From NCBI RefSeq assembly GCF_041206865.1, contig NZ_JBGEDP010000001.1:2790001-2854000 (forward strand): DNA of 64,000 nt, written 5' to 3'. Below, piece after piece: positions 39,582 through 49,178 of the stretch. Each line of letters begins with the position of its first letter. Position 1 is the stretch's first letter. A program made the position numbers and the translations under genes. The notes under the pieces were generated by a model that was not told the DNA's origin, searched no databases, and saw only the letters and a program-made list of their open reading frames with translations. The DNA is from Mycobacterium sp. HUMS_12744610 (GTDB lineage Bacteria > Actinomycetota > Actinomycetes > Mycobacteriales > Mycobacteriaceae).

Positions 39582-40414
39582 CCGGCCGGGTCGCCGGCAA
39601 GGTCGCGTTCATCAGCGGCGCCGCCCGCGGTCAGGGACGCAGCCACGCAGTGCGCCTGGCGCAGGAGGGCGCCGACATCATCGCCGTCGACATCTGCGGA
39701 CCCATCGAGAACCTGGCGTATCCCCACTCCACGCCCGAAGACCTGGCCGAGACGGCCGACCTGGTCAAAGCGCAGGACCGCCGCATCGTCACCGCACAGG
39801 TGGACGTGCGCGACTACGAGGCGCTGAAATCCGCGGTGGACGGCGCTGTGGAACAGCTCGGCCGGCTCGACATCATCGTCGCGAACGCGGGCGTGGGCAC
39901 CGACGGCCGCAAGCTGCACAAGATCCGGGAGAACGTCTGGCAGGACATGATCGACATCAACCTGACGGGTGTGTGGCACACCGTCAAAGCCGGTGTGCCA
40001 CATATCCTCGCGGGTGGCCGCGGCGGCGCGATCGTGCTCACCAGCTCGGTCGGCGGGCGTAAGGCGTACCCGAACACCGGCCACTACATCGCGGCCAAGC
40101 ACGGCGTCATCGGGCTGATGCGCGCATTCGCGGTCGAGCTGGGACCTCAGCTGATCCGCGTCAACTCGGTGCTGCCCAGCCAGGTCAGCACCACGATGGT
40201 GATGAACGACCAGACCTACCGGCTCTTCCGCCCGGACCTGCCCGCCCCCGGCCCCGAGGACTTCGCCCCCATCTCCCAGATGATGCACACGCTGCCCGTG
40301 CCCTGGCTGGAACCCGTGGACATCAGCAACGCCGTCCTCTTCCTCGCCTCTGACGAATCACGTTATGTCACTGGCGTTTCCTTGCCCGTCGACGCGGGCG
40401 CTTTGCTCAAGTAG
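39578..40414 (+). CDS. Mycofactocin-coupled SDR family oxidoreductase
   Basis: 278 residues; ATG 39578 overlaps the P450 stop. SDR motifs SGAARGQGRSHAV, VANAGVG, LTSSVGG and YIAAKHG (Tyr-x-x-x-Lys). The long insertion after the second strand (ICGPIENLAYPHSTPEDLAE) is typical of the mycobacterial SDR group whose NAD is not exchangeable and which hands electrons to mycofactocin. It probably oxidises the alcohol made by the P450. Confidence 0.9.
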   Translation: MTGRVAGKVAFISGAARGQGRSHAVRLAQEGADIIAVDICGPIENLAYPHSTPEDLAETADLVKAQDRRIVTAQVDVRDYEALKSAVDGAVEQLGRLDIIVANAGVGTDGRKLHKIRENVWQDMIDINLTGVWHTVKAGVPHILAGGRGGAIVLTSSVGGRKAYPNTGHYIAAKHGVIGLMRAFAVELGPQLIRVNSVLPSQVSTTMVMNDQTYRLFRPDLPAPGPEDFAPISQMMHTLPVPWLEPVDISNAVLFLASDESRYVTGVSLPVDAGALLK

Positions 40415-40438
40415 GCACAACAAAACTGGAGAGAAATC

Positions 40439-41407
40439 ATGCCGGAATACGACTACGAAAAGATGAAGAAGGAAGCCGAGCAGTACATCAAGTTCGAGAA
40501 GGACAAGAAGAACCGGATCGCATACATCACGTTCAATCGCCCCGAAGAGCTCAACTCGACCACCTTGGGCATGCGGCAGAACTACGCCGACCTGATCCAC
40601 AAGTGCAACGTGGACGACGACGTCAAGGTCGTGGTGATCCGCGGCGAGGGACAGGATTTCGGTAGCGGCGGAGACCTGCCGGAACAGCGCGGAATGCTGG
40701 AAAACCCCGGCATGCCGCTGCTGCACGAACTGGCCATCAACGACGAGGACGTCAAGTACCCGCCGGGCGGGTCGTATCGCTACCTGTCCACTGTTACCGA
40801 CTTCTACGCCAAGGCCCGCGCCGGCAACCGGCCGCTGCAGGAGCTGCGCAAGATCAGCATCATCGAGGCCAAGGGCTACTGCTATGGCTGGCACTTCTAC
40901 CAGGCCGGCGACGCCGACCTGGTGGTGGCCTCCGACGACGCGCTGTTCGGGCACCCCGCGTTCCGCTACGTGGGTTGGGGCCCCCGGCTGTGGTGGTGGG
41001 CCGAGACGATGGGCCTGCGCAAGTTCTCCGAGATGCTGTTCACCGGCAGGCCGTTCAGCGCCAAGGAGATGTACGAGTGCGGCTTCGTCAACAGCGTGGT
41101 GCCCCGGGACAAGCTCGAGGACGAGACGCTGAAGTACGCGATGGCGTGCTCGCGCTCCCGTCCGACCGACACCGTCGCCGTGCAGAAGACGTTCCTGGAG
41201 CTCTACAAGCAGCACAAGGGCGAGTACTTCGGCAGCCTGCTCACCGGGATGGTGGAGGGGATGCTGCCGATGATCGCCAACGACGCGGAAGAGGTCGACC
41301 TGACCGCGGGCACCTTCGAGAAGGGCCTGAACAACGTGGTCAAGGACAACGACATGAACTTCCCGCCGGAGTGGCGCCTGAGCCGCTCGGGGCGCCAGAA
41401 GCCCTGA
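40439..41407 (+). CDS. Enoyl-CoA hydratase/isomerase (crotonase) family protein
   Basis: 322 residues with an unusual charged N-terminal extension of about 25 residues (EYDYEKMKKEAEQYIKFEKD). Crotonase landmarks: ITFNRPEELNS, the oxyanion hole GQDFGSGGDLPE and a second oxyanion segment GYCYGWHFYQAGDADLVVA. The C-terminal helix is long and acidic. ATG 40439 with GGAGAG upstream. It acts on a CoA ester in the same route as the neighbouring CoA-transferase; exact reaction (hydration, isomerisation or hydrolysis) is not evident. Confidence 0.87.
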   Translation: MPEYDYEKMKKEAEQYIKFEKDKKNRIAYITFNRPEELNSTTLGMRQNYADLIHKCNVDDDVKVVVIRGEGQDFGSGGDLPEQRGMLENPGMPLLHELAINDEDVKYPPGGSYRYLSTVTDFYAKARAGNRPLQELRKISIIEAKGYCYGWHFYQAGDADLVVASDDALFGHPAFRYVGWGPRLWWWAETMGLRKFSEMLFTGRPFSAKEMYECGFVNSVVPRDKLEDETLKYAMACSRSRPTDTVAVQKTFLELYKQHKGEYFGSLLTGMVEGMLPMIANDAEEVDLTAGTFEKGLNNVVKDNDMNFPPEWRLSRSGRQKP

Positions 41408-41426
41408 CCTTCTCGCGGGTGCAGGC

Positions 41427-43772
41427 ATGTCGGCGCTGAGCGGTCTCCGCGTCGTCGAACTGGCCGACTCCGTCGCGGGCGAGTACTGCGGAAAGCTGTT
41501 GGCCGACTTCGGCGCCGAGGTGATCAAGGTCGAACCCCCCGGGTGCGGCAGTCGCACCCGGGCGATGGCCCCCGTCATCGGCGCCGGCCCCGAGGGCAGC
41601 GGGCTCTTCGCCTACCTCAACACCAACAAGCAGTCCGTCGTGCTGGACACCGGGCGGGTAGACCGGCTCATCGGCACCGCCGACGCGGTGATCGAGGACC
41701 GCGCCACCGACTGGTCCGCGCGGTATCCGGGCGTGGTGTTCTGCTCGATCACCCCGTTCGGCAGCGGGATGCCCACCGAATTCGACAACGCCAAGAGCAT
41801 CAACGTCTTTCACGCCAGCGGCTGGGGGTATCACACCCCCAGCCATGCCGACCCCGGCAAGCCGCCGCTGCAGGGACCCGGCCGCTTCCTGGCCGACTAC
41901 GAAGCGGGGCTGGACGCGGCGCTGTGCATCGCGGCGTCGCTGTTCGGCCGACTGCACACCGGGCGGGGGGAGGCCATCGACATCTCGCAGCAGGCGGTGC
42001 TGGTGTCGCGGGCCGACTGCATCCTGGGGCGGCTCGTCACCGGGGAGGTGCCGGCCGAAGGCGACCGCGGTGACTACGACCAGGCGGGGCCGGCATCGTT
42101 TTTCGCCTGCGCCGACGGCTTCGTCTACCTCTACATGACCAGTCGTGCCCACTGGACCGGCGTGAAACAGCTGCTGGGCCAACCGGACTGGCTCGACGCC
42201 TTCGACGACGACTGGCTGGAGTTCTCCGTCACCGCGGACAAGGTCGCCGAGTTCCAGCGGGGCTTCTCCGCCTGGGTACGGCATCTGGGCAAAGACGACG
42301 CGGCCGATGCGGCCCAGCGGCTGGGCGTCCCGCTGGTCCCGGTCAACGGCGCCGCGGATCTGCACCGCTCACCGCAGTACCGCCACCGCCACTTCTTCCA
42401 GCGAGTGCACCACCCCGTGCTGGGCGACGCCGAATACCCGACCGTGCCGTACGCGCTGGGCGCCTCGCCGGCGGTCATCACCACCGCAGCGCCGCTGCTG
42501 GGCCAGCACACCGCCTCGGTGCTCGAGCGCCTGGATGCGCCGCGCCCGGGTCCGGCGGTCCGGTCGGCCCAGCCCAAACCGTCTCGGGCGTCCCGTGGCG
42601 GCCCGCTGGCGGGGGTGCGCGTCGTCGAGCTCACCAAGGTGTGGGCGGGCCCCTACGCGGGAAAGCTGCTGGCGCTGCTGGGCGCCGAGGTGATCAAGGT
42701 CGAAACCGCGGGCAGCCCGGAGGAGATGCGCGCCTACGGCGGCACCGACATCAACCACGCGCCCTTCTTCCTGAGCATCAACCCGGAGATCCTCAGCGTC
42801 GACCTGGACATCAAGTCGGCCGAGGGCATGGCGCGCCTGCGCGAGCTGATCGCATGCAGCGACGTCGTCGTCAACAACCTGCGCCCGGGCGCGATGGAAC
42901 GTCAGCGCCTGGGGTACCGGGAGCTCGCGGCGATCAAGCCCGACATCATCTCGGTGTCGATCAAGATGTGGGGCAACGAGGGGCCGCTGGGTCATCAGAC
43001 CGGCTACGCCCCCTGCTTCGCCGCCCTGGCCGGGATCGCCTCGCTGGTCGGCTATCCCGGCGGCCCGCCGCTGGGAACGAGCATGCGCTACGGGGACTCC
43101 ACCGTCGGTGCGGCCGCCGCCTACGCCGCCGTCGTGGCGTTGCTGCACCGCGAGTTCAGCGGGGAAGGCCAGTTCGTCGACGTGTCGGCGGTGGAGACCC
43201 TGTCCACGATGATCGGGGACAGCCTGGTGGCGCAAACCCTCACCGGAAATCCGCTCGGTCCCATGGGTAATCGCCACCCCGACATGTGCCCCCACGGCTG
43301 TTACCCCTGCTCGGACGGCGGCTGGGTCGCCGTGGCCGTCGCCGGTGACGCCGAATGGCGGCGGTTGTGCGCGGTGCTCGACGCCACCGCGCTGGCCGGC
43401 GATCCCCGCTACGCCACGACCGCCGCGCGGCAGCGCCACGCCGAAGCGCTCGACGCCGCCCTGACAGACCTGACCCGGCTCCACGACGCCGAAGGGCTCG
43501 CGCACCGGCTGCGGGCGGCGGGGGTCCCGGCGACCAAGAGCGCCACCGCGCTCGACGTGATCGCCGACCAGGGGCTCTGGGACCGCGAACTGTATCGCTT
43601 CGTCAGCGATCACCGCGAGGGGCAGCGCCCGATCGTGGGAGCCTCGTGGCGCCTGGCGCGGTCTCCGGCCCTGGTCGCCCGTGGCGCGCCGGACCTGGGC
43701 GAGGACACCGATTACGTGCTCGGAGCGATACTGGGCGCCGGGTCGCGAACCGGAGGGGCGGACAGAACATGA
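41427..43772 (+). CDS. Tandem-fused class III (CaiB/BaiF) CoA-transferase
   Basis: 781 residues made of two CaiB domains. Domain 1 (about 1-370) begins LSGLRVVELADSVAGEYCGK and domain 2 (about 390-781) begins LAGVRVVELTKVWAGPYAGK; both continue to the FGAEVIKVE or LGAEVIKVE signature. The likely catalytic aspartate is in FLADYEAGLDAAL in domain 1 and in MRYGDSTVGAAAAY in domain 2. Normally two copies form an interlocked dimer, so this fusion could act as one. It would move CoA to the pathway acid. Four bases of overlap with the next gene. Confidence 0.9.
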   Translation: MSALSGLRVVELADSVAGEYCGKLLADFGAEVIKVEPPGCGSRTRAMAPVIGAGPEGSGLFAYLNTNKQSVVLDTGRVDRLIGTADAVIEDRATDWSARYPGVVFCSITPFGSGMPTEFDNAKSINVFHASGWGYHTPSHADPGKPPLQGPGRFLADYEAGLDAALCIAASLFGRLHTGRGEAIDISQQAVLVSRADCILGRLVTGEVPAEGDRGDYDQAGPASFFACADGFVYLYMTSRAHWTGVKQLLGQPDWLDAFDDDWLEFSVTADKVAEFQRGFSAWVRHLGKDDAADAAQRLGVPLVPVNGAADLHRSPQYRHRHFFQRVHHPVLGDAEYPTVPYALGASPAVITTAAPLLGQHTASVLERLDAPRPGPAVRSAQPKPSRASRGGPLAGVRVVELTKVWAGPYAGKLLALLGAEVIKVETAGSPEEMRAYGGTDINHAPFFLSINPEILSVDLDIKSAEGMARLRELIACSDVVVNNLRPGAMERQRLGYRELAAIKPDIISVSIKMWGNEGPLGHQTGYAPCFAALAGIASLVGYPGGPPLGTSMRYGDSTVGAAAAYAAVVALLHREFSGEGQFVDVSAVETLSTMIGDSLVAQTLTGNPLGPMGNRHPDMCPHGCYPCSDGGWVAVAVAGDAEWRRLCAVLDATALAGDPRYATTAARQRHAEALDAALTDLTRLHDAEGLAHRLRAAGVPATKSATALDVIADQGLWDRELYRFVSDHREGQRPIVGASWRLARSPALVARGAPDLGEDTDYVLGAILGAGSRTGGADRT

Positions 43773-44533
43773 CAACGACACTCGCGGGCACCGCGGCCCT
43801 GGTCACCGGTGCCAGCAGCGGGATCGGCGCCGCGACCGCGAGGTCGCTGGCCGCCCAGGGCGCCGCGGTGGCCCTGGTCGCGCGCCGCGGCGACCGGCTG
43901 GCCGAGCTGCAGAACGAGATCGAATCCGCGGGCGGTACGGCGCTGGTCGTGCCCGCCGACGTCACCGACGCCGATCAGGTCGCGGACGCGGTGCGACGCA
44001 CGGTCGCCGAGCTGGGACGGATCGACATCCTGGTCAACAATGCCGGCATGATGCAGTCCGGGCCCGCAGCCGAGGCGCCGCTGCAGGACTGGGACGCGAT
44101 GGTCTCGGTCAACGTGCGGGGCGTCCTGTACGCCACTCGTGCGGCGCTGCCGCACCTGATCGACGCGGCCGCCGACTCGCCGCGCGGCGTCGCCGACCTG
44201 GTGACCATCAGCTCCACCGCCGGCTGGGTGGCCCGGCCGGGAACGGCGGTGTATTCGCTCACCAAGTTCGGGGTCAACGCCTTCAGCGAGGGCATCCGAC
44301 AGGAGTTGATCGGCCAGCACGTCCGCGTCGGCGTGGTGGGCCCGGGAACGGTGGACACCGAGATCTTCGACCACCTGGCCGCGTCGTCGCGGGAGGCGTT
44401 CGAGCGCCGGACCGCCGGCATGGTCAAATTGCGGCCCGACGACATCGCCGACGCGGTGCTCTACATGGTCACCCGCGACCGCCGAGTTGCCGTCAACCAC
44501 ATGCTGGTTCGTGCGGCCGAACAAACCTGGTGA
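43769..44533 (+). CDS. SDR family NAD(P)-dependent oxidoreductase
   Basis: 254 residues from ATG 43769; the longer frame upstream is antisense-like shadow sequence of the CoA-transferase. VTGASSGIGAATARSLA, NNAGMMQSG, ISSTAGW and YSLTKFG give the full SDR set. It resembles the clavaldehyde-dehydrogenase/YdfG-like group that reduces or oxidises 3-hydroxy compounds. The stop overlaps the next start as GTGA. Confidence 0.9.
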   Translation: MTTTLAGTAALVTGASSGIGAATARSLAAQGAAVALVARRGDRLAELQNEIESAGGTALVVPADVTDADQVADAVRRTVAELGRIDILVNNAGMMQSGPAAEAPLQDWDAMVSVNVRGVLYATRAALPHLIDAAADSPRGVADLVTISSTAGWVARPGTAVYSLTKFGVNAFSEGIRQELIGQHVRVGVVGPGTVDTEIFDHLAASSREAFERRTAGMVKLRPDDIADAVLYMVTRDRRVAVNHMLVRAAEQTW

Positions 44534-45852
44534 CCGGGCAGTGGACGGCCGGTGACCGCTACGGGCTGGCGTTTCCCGCCGACCCGGCGACGTTGCACAG
44601 CGGCGCCGCCGGGTTCCTCACCGACGCGCTGCGCCGTTCCGGTGTCCTGGGGGCTGACAACCGCGTGACCCGGATCGCCCGGTTCGAGCCGGTCGCGGCG
44701 GGAAGCACGGGACGCAAAGTCGTCCTCACGGTCGAATACGACCGGGCTGCTCCGGAGCTGCACACCGACCTGTTCGTCAAGTTCTCCCGCGATTTCGACA
44801 ACCCCACGCGCGATCTCGGCAGGACGCAGATGGATGCCGAGGTGCGGTTCGCCGGTCTGTCCCAGTTGGCGAAATTCCCCATCGCGGTACCGAGCGTCCT
44901 GTTCGCCGACTATCACCGGGAGACCGGCACCGGTCTGCTGATCACCGAGCGAATCCTGTTCGGCACCAACGGGATCGAACCGCACTATCAGAAGTGCCTG
45001 GACTACGACATGCCCGAGCCGCTCGAGCACTACCGCGCGCTGCTGACCGCGCTGGCCCGGCTGGCGGGCACCCACCGCTCAGGGCGGCTGCCGGCCGACC
45101 TGGCCACCGACTTCCCGCTGGACGTCGCGGGCGCGACCGTGGGGGAGCGGGCCCCGCTGTCCCCGGAGAAGCTCGACAAGCGCGTCACCCGTCTCGCCGA
45201 TTTCGTCGCCGCAAACCCCGGACTGATGCCGACGGGTGTTCACGCGCCGGAATTCCTCGACCGCCTGCGCACCGAGGTGCCGCTGGTGGCCCGCCACGCG
45301 GACGCGGTCGAGCAGTCGCTGGCCGCCGACGCCGACTATGTGGCGCTGTGCCACTGGAACGCCAACGTCGACAACGCCTGGTTCTGGCGCGACAGCCCGG
45401 ACGGCCGGGGTGCCCTGCGCTGCGGCTTGATGGACTGGGGATGCGTCAGCCAGATGAACGTGGGCATGGCCCTGTGGGGCGCCCTGTCCGGCGCCGAAAC
45501 AGGTTTGTGGGACAAGCATTTCGACGAGCTGCTGCACGTGTTCGTCACGGAGTTTCGCCGCTGCGGTGGGCCGCCCCTGGATCCGGACCGGTTGCGCCGC
45601 CACACGGTGCTCTACGCCGCGGTGATGGGGGTCGCCTGGCTACTGGACGTGCCGGCGTTGCTGCTCAGCCGATTCGGCGACGCGCTGCCCGGCAACCGCA
45701 CCGATCCCCGCATCCGAGACGACGAGAGCGTGCGCGCACCGCTGCAGATGCTGACGAACCTGCTGACCGTGTGGGAGCGACATCGCGTAGGGGAGCTGCT
45801 GGACGACGCCCAACTTGGTGCATTCGCTGCAGTACGCCCGCGCGGTGGCTAA
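44530..45852 (+). CDS. Kinase-fold (aminoglycoside phosphotransferase/ecdysteroid-kinase-like) protein
   Basis: 440 residues, GTG 44530. The catalytic loop reads CHWNANVDNAWFW (variant of HGDxxxxN) and the metal-binding DxG motif is LMDWGCVSQ. An N-terminal lobe lysine is plausible in LFVKFSRDF. Proteins of this type often sit in mycobacterial lipid- and sterol-degradation operons and phosphorylate a hydroxyl of an unknown small molecule. The HGD aspartate is Asn here, so catalysis is uncertain. Confidence 0.75.
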   Translation: MTGQWTAGDRYGLAFPADPATLHSGAAGFLTDALRRSGVLGADNRVTRIARFEPVAAGSTGRKVVLTVEYDRAAPELHTDLFVKFSRDFDNPTRDLGRTQMDAEVRFAGLSQLAKFPIAVPSVLFADYHRETGTGLLITERILFGTNGIEPHYQKCLDYDMPEPLEHYRALLTALARLAGTHRSGRLPADLATDFPLDVAGATVGERAPLSPEKLDKRVTRLADFVAANPGLMPTGVHAPEFLDRLRTEVPLVARHADAVEQSLAADADYVALCHWNANVDNAWFWRDSPDGRGALRCGLMDWGCVSQMNVGMALWGALSGAETGLWDKHFDELLHVFVTEFRRCGGPPLDPDRLRRHTVLYAAVMGVAWLLDVPALLLSRFGDALPGNRTDPRIRDDESVRAPLQMLTNLLTVWERHRVGELLDDAQLGAFAAVRPRGG

Positions 45853-45877
45853 ACTCGTCGCGAGTGAGGTTAGCGTT

Positions 45878-46303
45878 GTGTTCAAGCTCAGTGCGTCCGC
45901 AGTAATTACCGCTTTCTGTGCCGTCGCAGTGGCAGCACCGGCGCATGCCGATGGCGACTACATCGTGATGGCGGGATCGGACTCCACCCACACCTTCGAA
46001 ACCACGGTGGGCGGTAGCCTTGCCAGCCTGGACCATGTCGAGGCGTATGCGTTGAACCAGTGCGCCACACGCCACGGCGCGACCGACTGCCGCATCCTTG
46101 TCGCGGGCGAGGGCGGGTGCGTGGCCCTCTCCGATGACGGTCCGAAGTTGCTCGGCGCCTGGGGCGCCACCCGTGAGGATGCCATCGCCGCGGTGGTGGC
46201 CAAGGTAGGGCGGCCGGGGGCGACCGCGGACAACGCTTACTGCGTCGGCGACCCGGGCCTCGGCGGCGGCCCATCCGGAGGTTCGTTCTGGACCACACAG
46301 TAG
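45878..46303 (+). CDS. Secreted DUF4189 protein
   Basis: 141 residues from GTG 45878. N-terminal signal peptide (SASAVITAFCAVAVAAPAHA) with a likely cut after AHA near residue 24. The mature part has the DUF4189 features: ALNQCATRHGATDCRILVAG, EGGCVALSDDG, repeated glycine-rich tail, and cysteines that could form disulfides. Function unknown. It precedes the IS elements and is transcribed in the same direction as the kinase-like gene, 25 bases after its stop. Confidence 0.8.
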   Translation: MFKLSASAVITAFCAVAVAAPAHADGDYIVMAGSDSTHTFETTVGGSLASLDHVEAYALNQCATRHGATDCRILVAGEGGCVALSDDGPKLLGAWGATREDAIAAVVAKVGRPGATADNAYCVGDPGLGGGPSGGSFWTTQ

Positions 46304-46453
46304 CGGCGGGGAATAGTGCCTGGGTCCGCACTCGTCGCGAACCGTCCCGGGTTTTATGCGCACCCTGTTTTGCGTCTGACTTCGCGATAGAGATCGGTGT
46401 GTCGATCAGACGACATCCGACGGGTTCTCCGAGCTCTCTTGGAGGATCTGATC

Positions 46454-46798
46454 ATGTCCGAAGCAAACTCTGGTGGCGACCGCTCGCACCGTCGCCCGAA
46501 GCGGTTCTTGAGCCCGTCGCAGAAGTACGAGATATGGCTGCAGCTGGTACGCCAGGAGGTGACGATCGCCGAGGCCGCCGCCAACCATCAGGTGGATCGC
46601 ACGACGATCATGCGCATCCGCACGATCGCCAAGGAAGGTGCGCTGGCCGCGCTGGCGGCAGCCAAGCCAGGCGCGGCGGCCCGCCAACGCGACTACGAAC
46701 TCGATGCCGCCAAGGCCGAGAACGCGCGGCTGTCCGAGGCACTCAAGGAGATGGCCGTGCGGCTGACGTTGGTCGAGGGAAAAGGGCGCTGGGGCTAA
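46454..46798 (+). CDS. IS3-family transposase OrfA
   Basis: 114 residues from ATG 46454 with GGAGG 9 bases upstream. A helix-turn-helix (KYEIWLQLVRQEVTIAEAAA, followed by HQVDRTTIMRIRT) and a C-terminal leucine-zipper-like coiled coil (LDAAKAENARLSEALKEM). The frame ends at 46798, just after the slippery heptamer at 46777-46783, which lets ribosomes pass into OrfB. Confidence 0.85.
   Translation: MSEANSGGDRSHRRPKRFLSPSQKYEIWLQLVRQEVTIAEAAANHQVDRTTIMRIRTIAKEGALAALAAAKPGAAARQRDYELDAAKAENARLSEALKEMAVRLTLVEGKGRWG
46777..46783 (+). promoter_or_regulatory. Programmed -1 frameshift site GGGAAAA
   Basis: In the OrfA frame the codons are GGA AAA preceded by G, which fits the X XXY YYZ slippery rule exactly. 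Slipping back by one leads into the open OrfB frame with no stop, giving the OrfAB fusion transposase expected for IS3 elements. The OrfA stop follows 13 bases later. Confidence 0.75.
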
Positions 46799-46824
46799 GT
46801 GGCCGAGTCCCACACCGTGTCGAC

Positions 46825-47874
46825 GTGGCCACCAAGACGGCGCTGTTGGGCTTGCTCGACCAGGCGGTCGATGAAGGTTGGACACTGCGCCAGGCATGCC
46901 ATGCGTTGGAGCTCGGCGAGCTGCGGGCACATCGCTGGATCGCTCGCCGAGCGATCGGCCAGCTGGTCGACAAGATCCCTGGTGGGTCGCCCATGCATGG
47001 GCTGCTCGACGAAGAAGTCAGCGAGATCTTGGCGTTGTTCGACCAGTGGGGCGAGACCGACCGCTCGCACCGCAAGCTTGCTCACCGCGGCTCTTATCTG
47101 GGCCGGGTATGGGTGTCACCGTCGAGTGTTCGTCGGGTCCTGTTCTTGGCGGACAAGCACTTTCGACCACTTCCCAAGCCTGGACGTTCTCAACGCAAGC
47201 CCTTCCCGGATTGGGTGGACTACAAGCCGAACTCGATCTGGATTTACGATACGACGCACTTCACCAGGGCGGGGATGGCAGTGTTGATCATTCAGGATTT
47301 GGTCTCGCGCAAGTGGATCACCGAGGTCGTCTCCGCTGAGGAAACCTCCACCCAGGTCGAGATCGGGTTCACCGACGCGCTCGACATCGAGGGACTCCTG
47401 CAGGCCGTTGAGCGACGCGCCGACGGCCTGGTCGATATCGGCATCGACGACCAGGCCCGGCCGATCCTGCTCGCGGTGTCCGATAACGGTCCCCAGATGA
47501 CGTCGGGCTCGACGCGGGAGTTCATGGCCATGTCTGCGATCGCCCAGCACTTCGGACGCCCCGGAACGCCGACCGATCAAGCCTGGATCGAGAGTTTCAA
47601 CGGGCACCTCAAGGCCGAGTTCCCGCACCTGCTCGCGATCGAGGACCCCGCCACCCTGCGCGCCGAACTTGCCGTCACCCGCCAATTCTGGAACGGAGTC
47701 CGGTTGCACGCCGGCATCGGCTATGTCACGCCCAACGACGAACACGAAGGACGAGGGGAGGCCATCCGCAAAGCACGCCAAGCCGGGCTCGAATCCGCCC
47801 GCAACCGCCGACTTGCCTGGCACCGCCAGCAAAGGCACACTCAACCCATACAGGATCCCGACGATGTTGTCTGA
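46825..47874 (+). CDS. IS3-family transposase OrfB (made mainly as OrfAB fusion)
   Basis: The frame is open from far upstream, so the start at GTG 46825 is nominal; translation probably enters from OrfA at 46777. The integrase core has its catalytic residues in WIYDTTHFT (D), AVSDNGPQM (D) and QAWIESFNGHLKAEFP (E). The C-terminus (DPDDVV) and stop lie inside the right inverted repeat. No defects seen. Confidence 0.85.
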   Translation: MATKTALLGLLDQAVDEGWTLRQACHALELGELRAHRWIARRAIGQLVDKIPGGSPMHGLLDEEVSEILALFDQWGETDRSHRKLAHRGSYLGRVWVSPSSVRRVLFLADKHFRPLPKPGRSQRKPFPDWVDYKPNSIWIYDTTHFTRAGMAVLIIQDLVSRKWITEVVSAEETSTQVEIGFTDALDIEGLLQAVERRADGLVDIGIDDQARPILLAVSDNGPQMTSGSTREFMAMSAIAQHFGRPGTPTDQAWIESFNGHLKAEFPHLLAIEDPATLRAELAVTRQFWNGVRLHAGIGYVTPNDEHEGRGEAIRKARQAGLESARNRRLAWHRQQRHTQPIQDPDDVV

Positions 47875-47941
47875 TCAAACGCGAATGTCTATCGCAAAGT
47901 CAGAAACACCTCACACCGTCCTTTGAGGGAAGGATGGCGCG

Positions 47942-49178
47942 ATGGCGATCAGGTACGACGAGAACACCGAGGCCAGGCGGTGCGAGTGGTTTGCGAGCAC
48001 CGCGATGACTATGACTCGGAGTGGGCGGCGATGCGCGCGATCTCGGGCCGACTGGGGATGAGCGCGGAGACGCTGCGCAAGTGGTTGCGGCAGGCCGAGG
48101 TCGACGCCGGTGAGGCGGCGGGGGTATCAAGTGAAGAGAAGCGGGAGCTGCGTGAGCTGCGCCGCAAGAACCGCGAGCTTGAGCAAACGGTCGACATACT
48201 TAAAGCCGCGACACATTTCTTCACGCGGGAGTGCGACCCGCGACACCGCTGATCTGTGGGTTCATCGACGAGCATAAAGTCGCCAACGGGGTCGCACCGA
48301 TCTGCCGCGCGCTGGCCATACACGGCGTGCAGACCGCCCCACGCACCTATTGGGCGCAGCGCTTGGCCGCACCGTCGAAACGGGCCCTGTGGGACACCAC
48401 GATCACCGAGATCCTGGCCGGCTACTTTGAACCCGGCACCGAGGGCAAGCGCCCGCCAGAATCGCTGTACGGCAGTTTGAAGATGTGGGCGCACCTGCAG
48501 CGTCAAGGCATTCCGGTGGCTCGCTGCACGGTGGAAAAGATCATGCGGCGCAACGGCTGGTGCGGGGTGACCCGGGCTCGGCGCCCGCCGCGCACCACCG
48601 AGCCCGACTCGACCGCAAACCCGGCGCCGGACCTGGTCGGGCGGCGGTGGCGGGTGGCCGCGCGGAACTTGCTGGAACTGGCAGACTTCACCTACGTGGC
48701 GATGACCGGCGGGTTCGGCTACACCGCGTTCGTGATCGACGCCTATGCCGGGTTGATTCCGGGCTGGGAGTGCTCGCTGCGAAAAGACACCGGCTTCGTT
48801 GAACGCGCGCTACGTCACGCCACGGCTTTCCGCGCCCGCCAAGGCCATCCATTCGATGATACGATCCATCGCAGCGATGCCGGACGTCACTATACTGCAA
48901 TACATTTCGGTGATTCGCTGATGTTGGCCGGGCTCAAGTTGTCGATCGGGACCGTCGGGGACGTTCTGGACAACGGATTGGCCGAAACCACAATCGGGCT
49001 ATACAAACCGAGTGCATGCGCGAGGGTTCGCCGTTACGCAGCGGGCCTATCGACACCCTGGGCGACCTGGAGAACATCACCTCGGCGTGGGTGAGCTGGT
49101 ACACGAGCGCAGGCTCATGCACCGCCTTGGCCGGCGCCCACCCGCAGAAGCTGAGGCCGAGTACTACACACGCCTCTT
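47942..49178 (+). pseudogene. Degenerate second IS3-type element (orfA and orfB broken)
   Basis: orfA starts MAIRYDENTEAR at 47942, changes frame at 47976-47977 and continues as VRVVCEHRDDYDSEW to ATHFFTRECDPRHR, ending 48252. orfB starts about 48231 (LICGFIDEHKVANGVAPICR) and has LADFTYVAMTGG with its D and IHRSDAGRHYTAIHF with its second D. It then needs base insertions near 49015 and 49101 to read MREGSPLRSGPIDTLGDLEN with its ITSAWVSWY end. Each break equals loss of one base from a short run (GGG, AAAA, AA). It lies 33 bases from the intact IS3 element. Confidence 0.8.

Larger units (their letters stand above)
46371..47908 (+). mobile_element. IS3-family insertion sequence, apparently intact
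   Basis: Imperfect terminal inverted repeats of about 45 bases: 46371-46417 and 47863-47908 share TCTGACTT, GCGATAGA, GATCAGAC and ACATC blocks in the same order. Both ends start with TG/CA as in IS3 elements. It encodes orfA and orfB with a frameshift signal between. No target duplication is visible (flanks TTT and CCT), which suggests rearrangement at one side. Confidence 0.8.
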
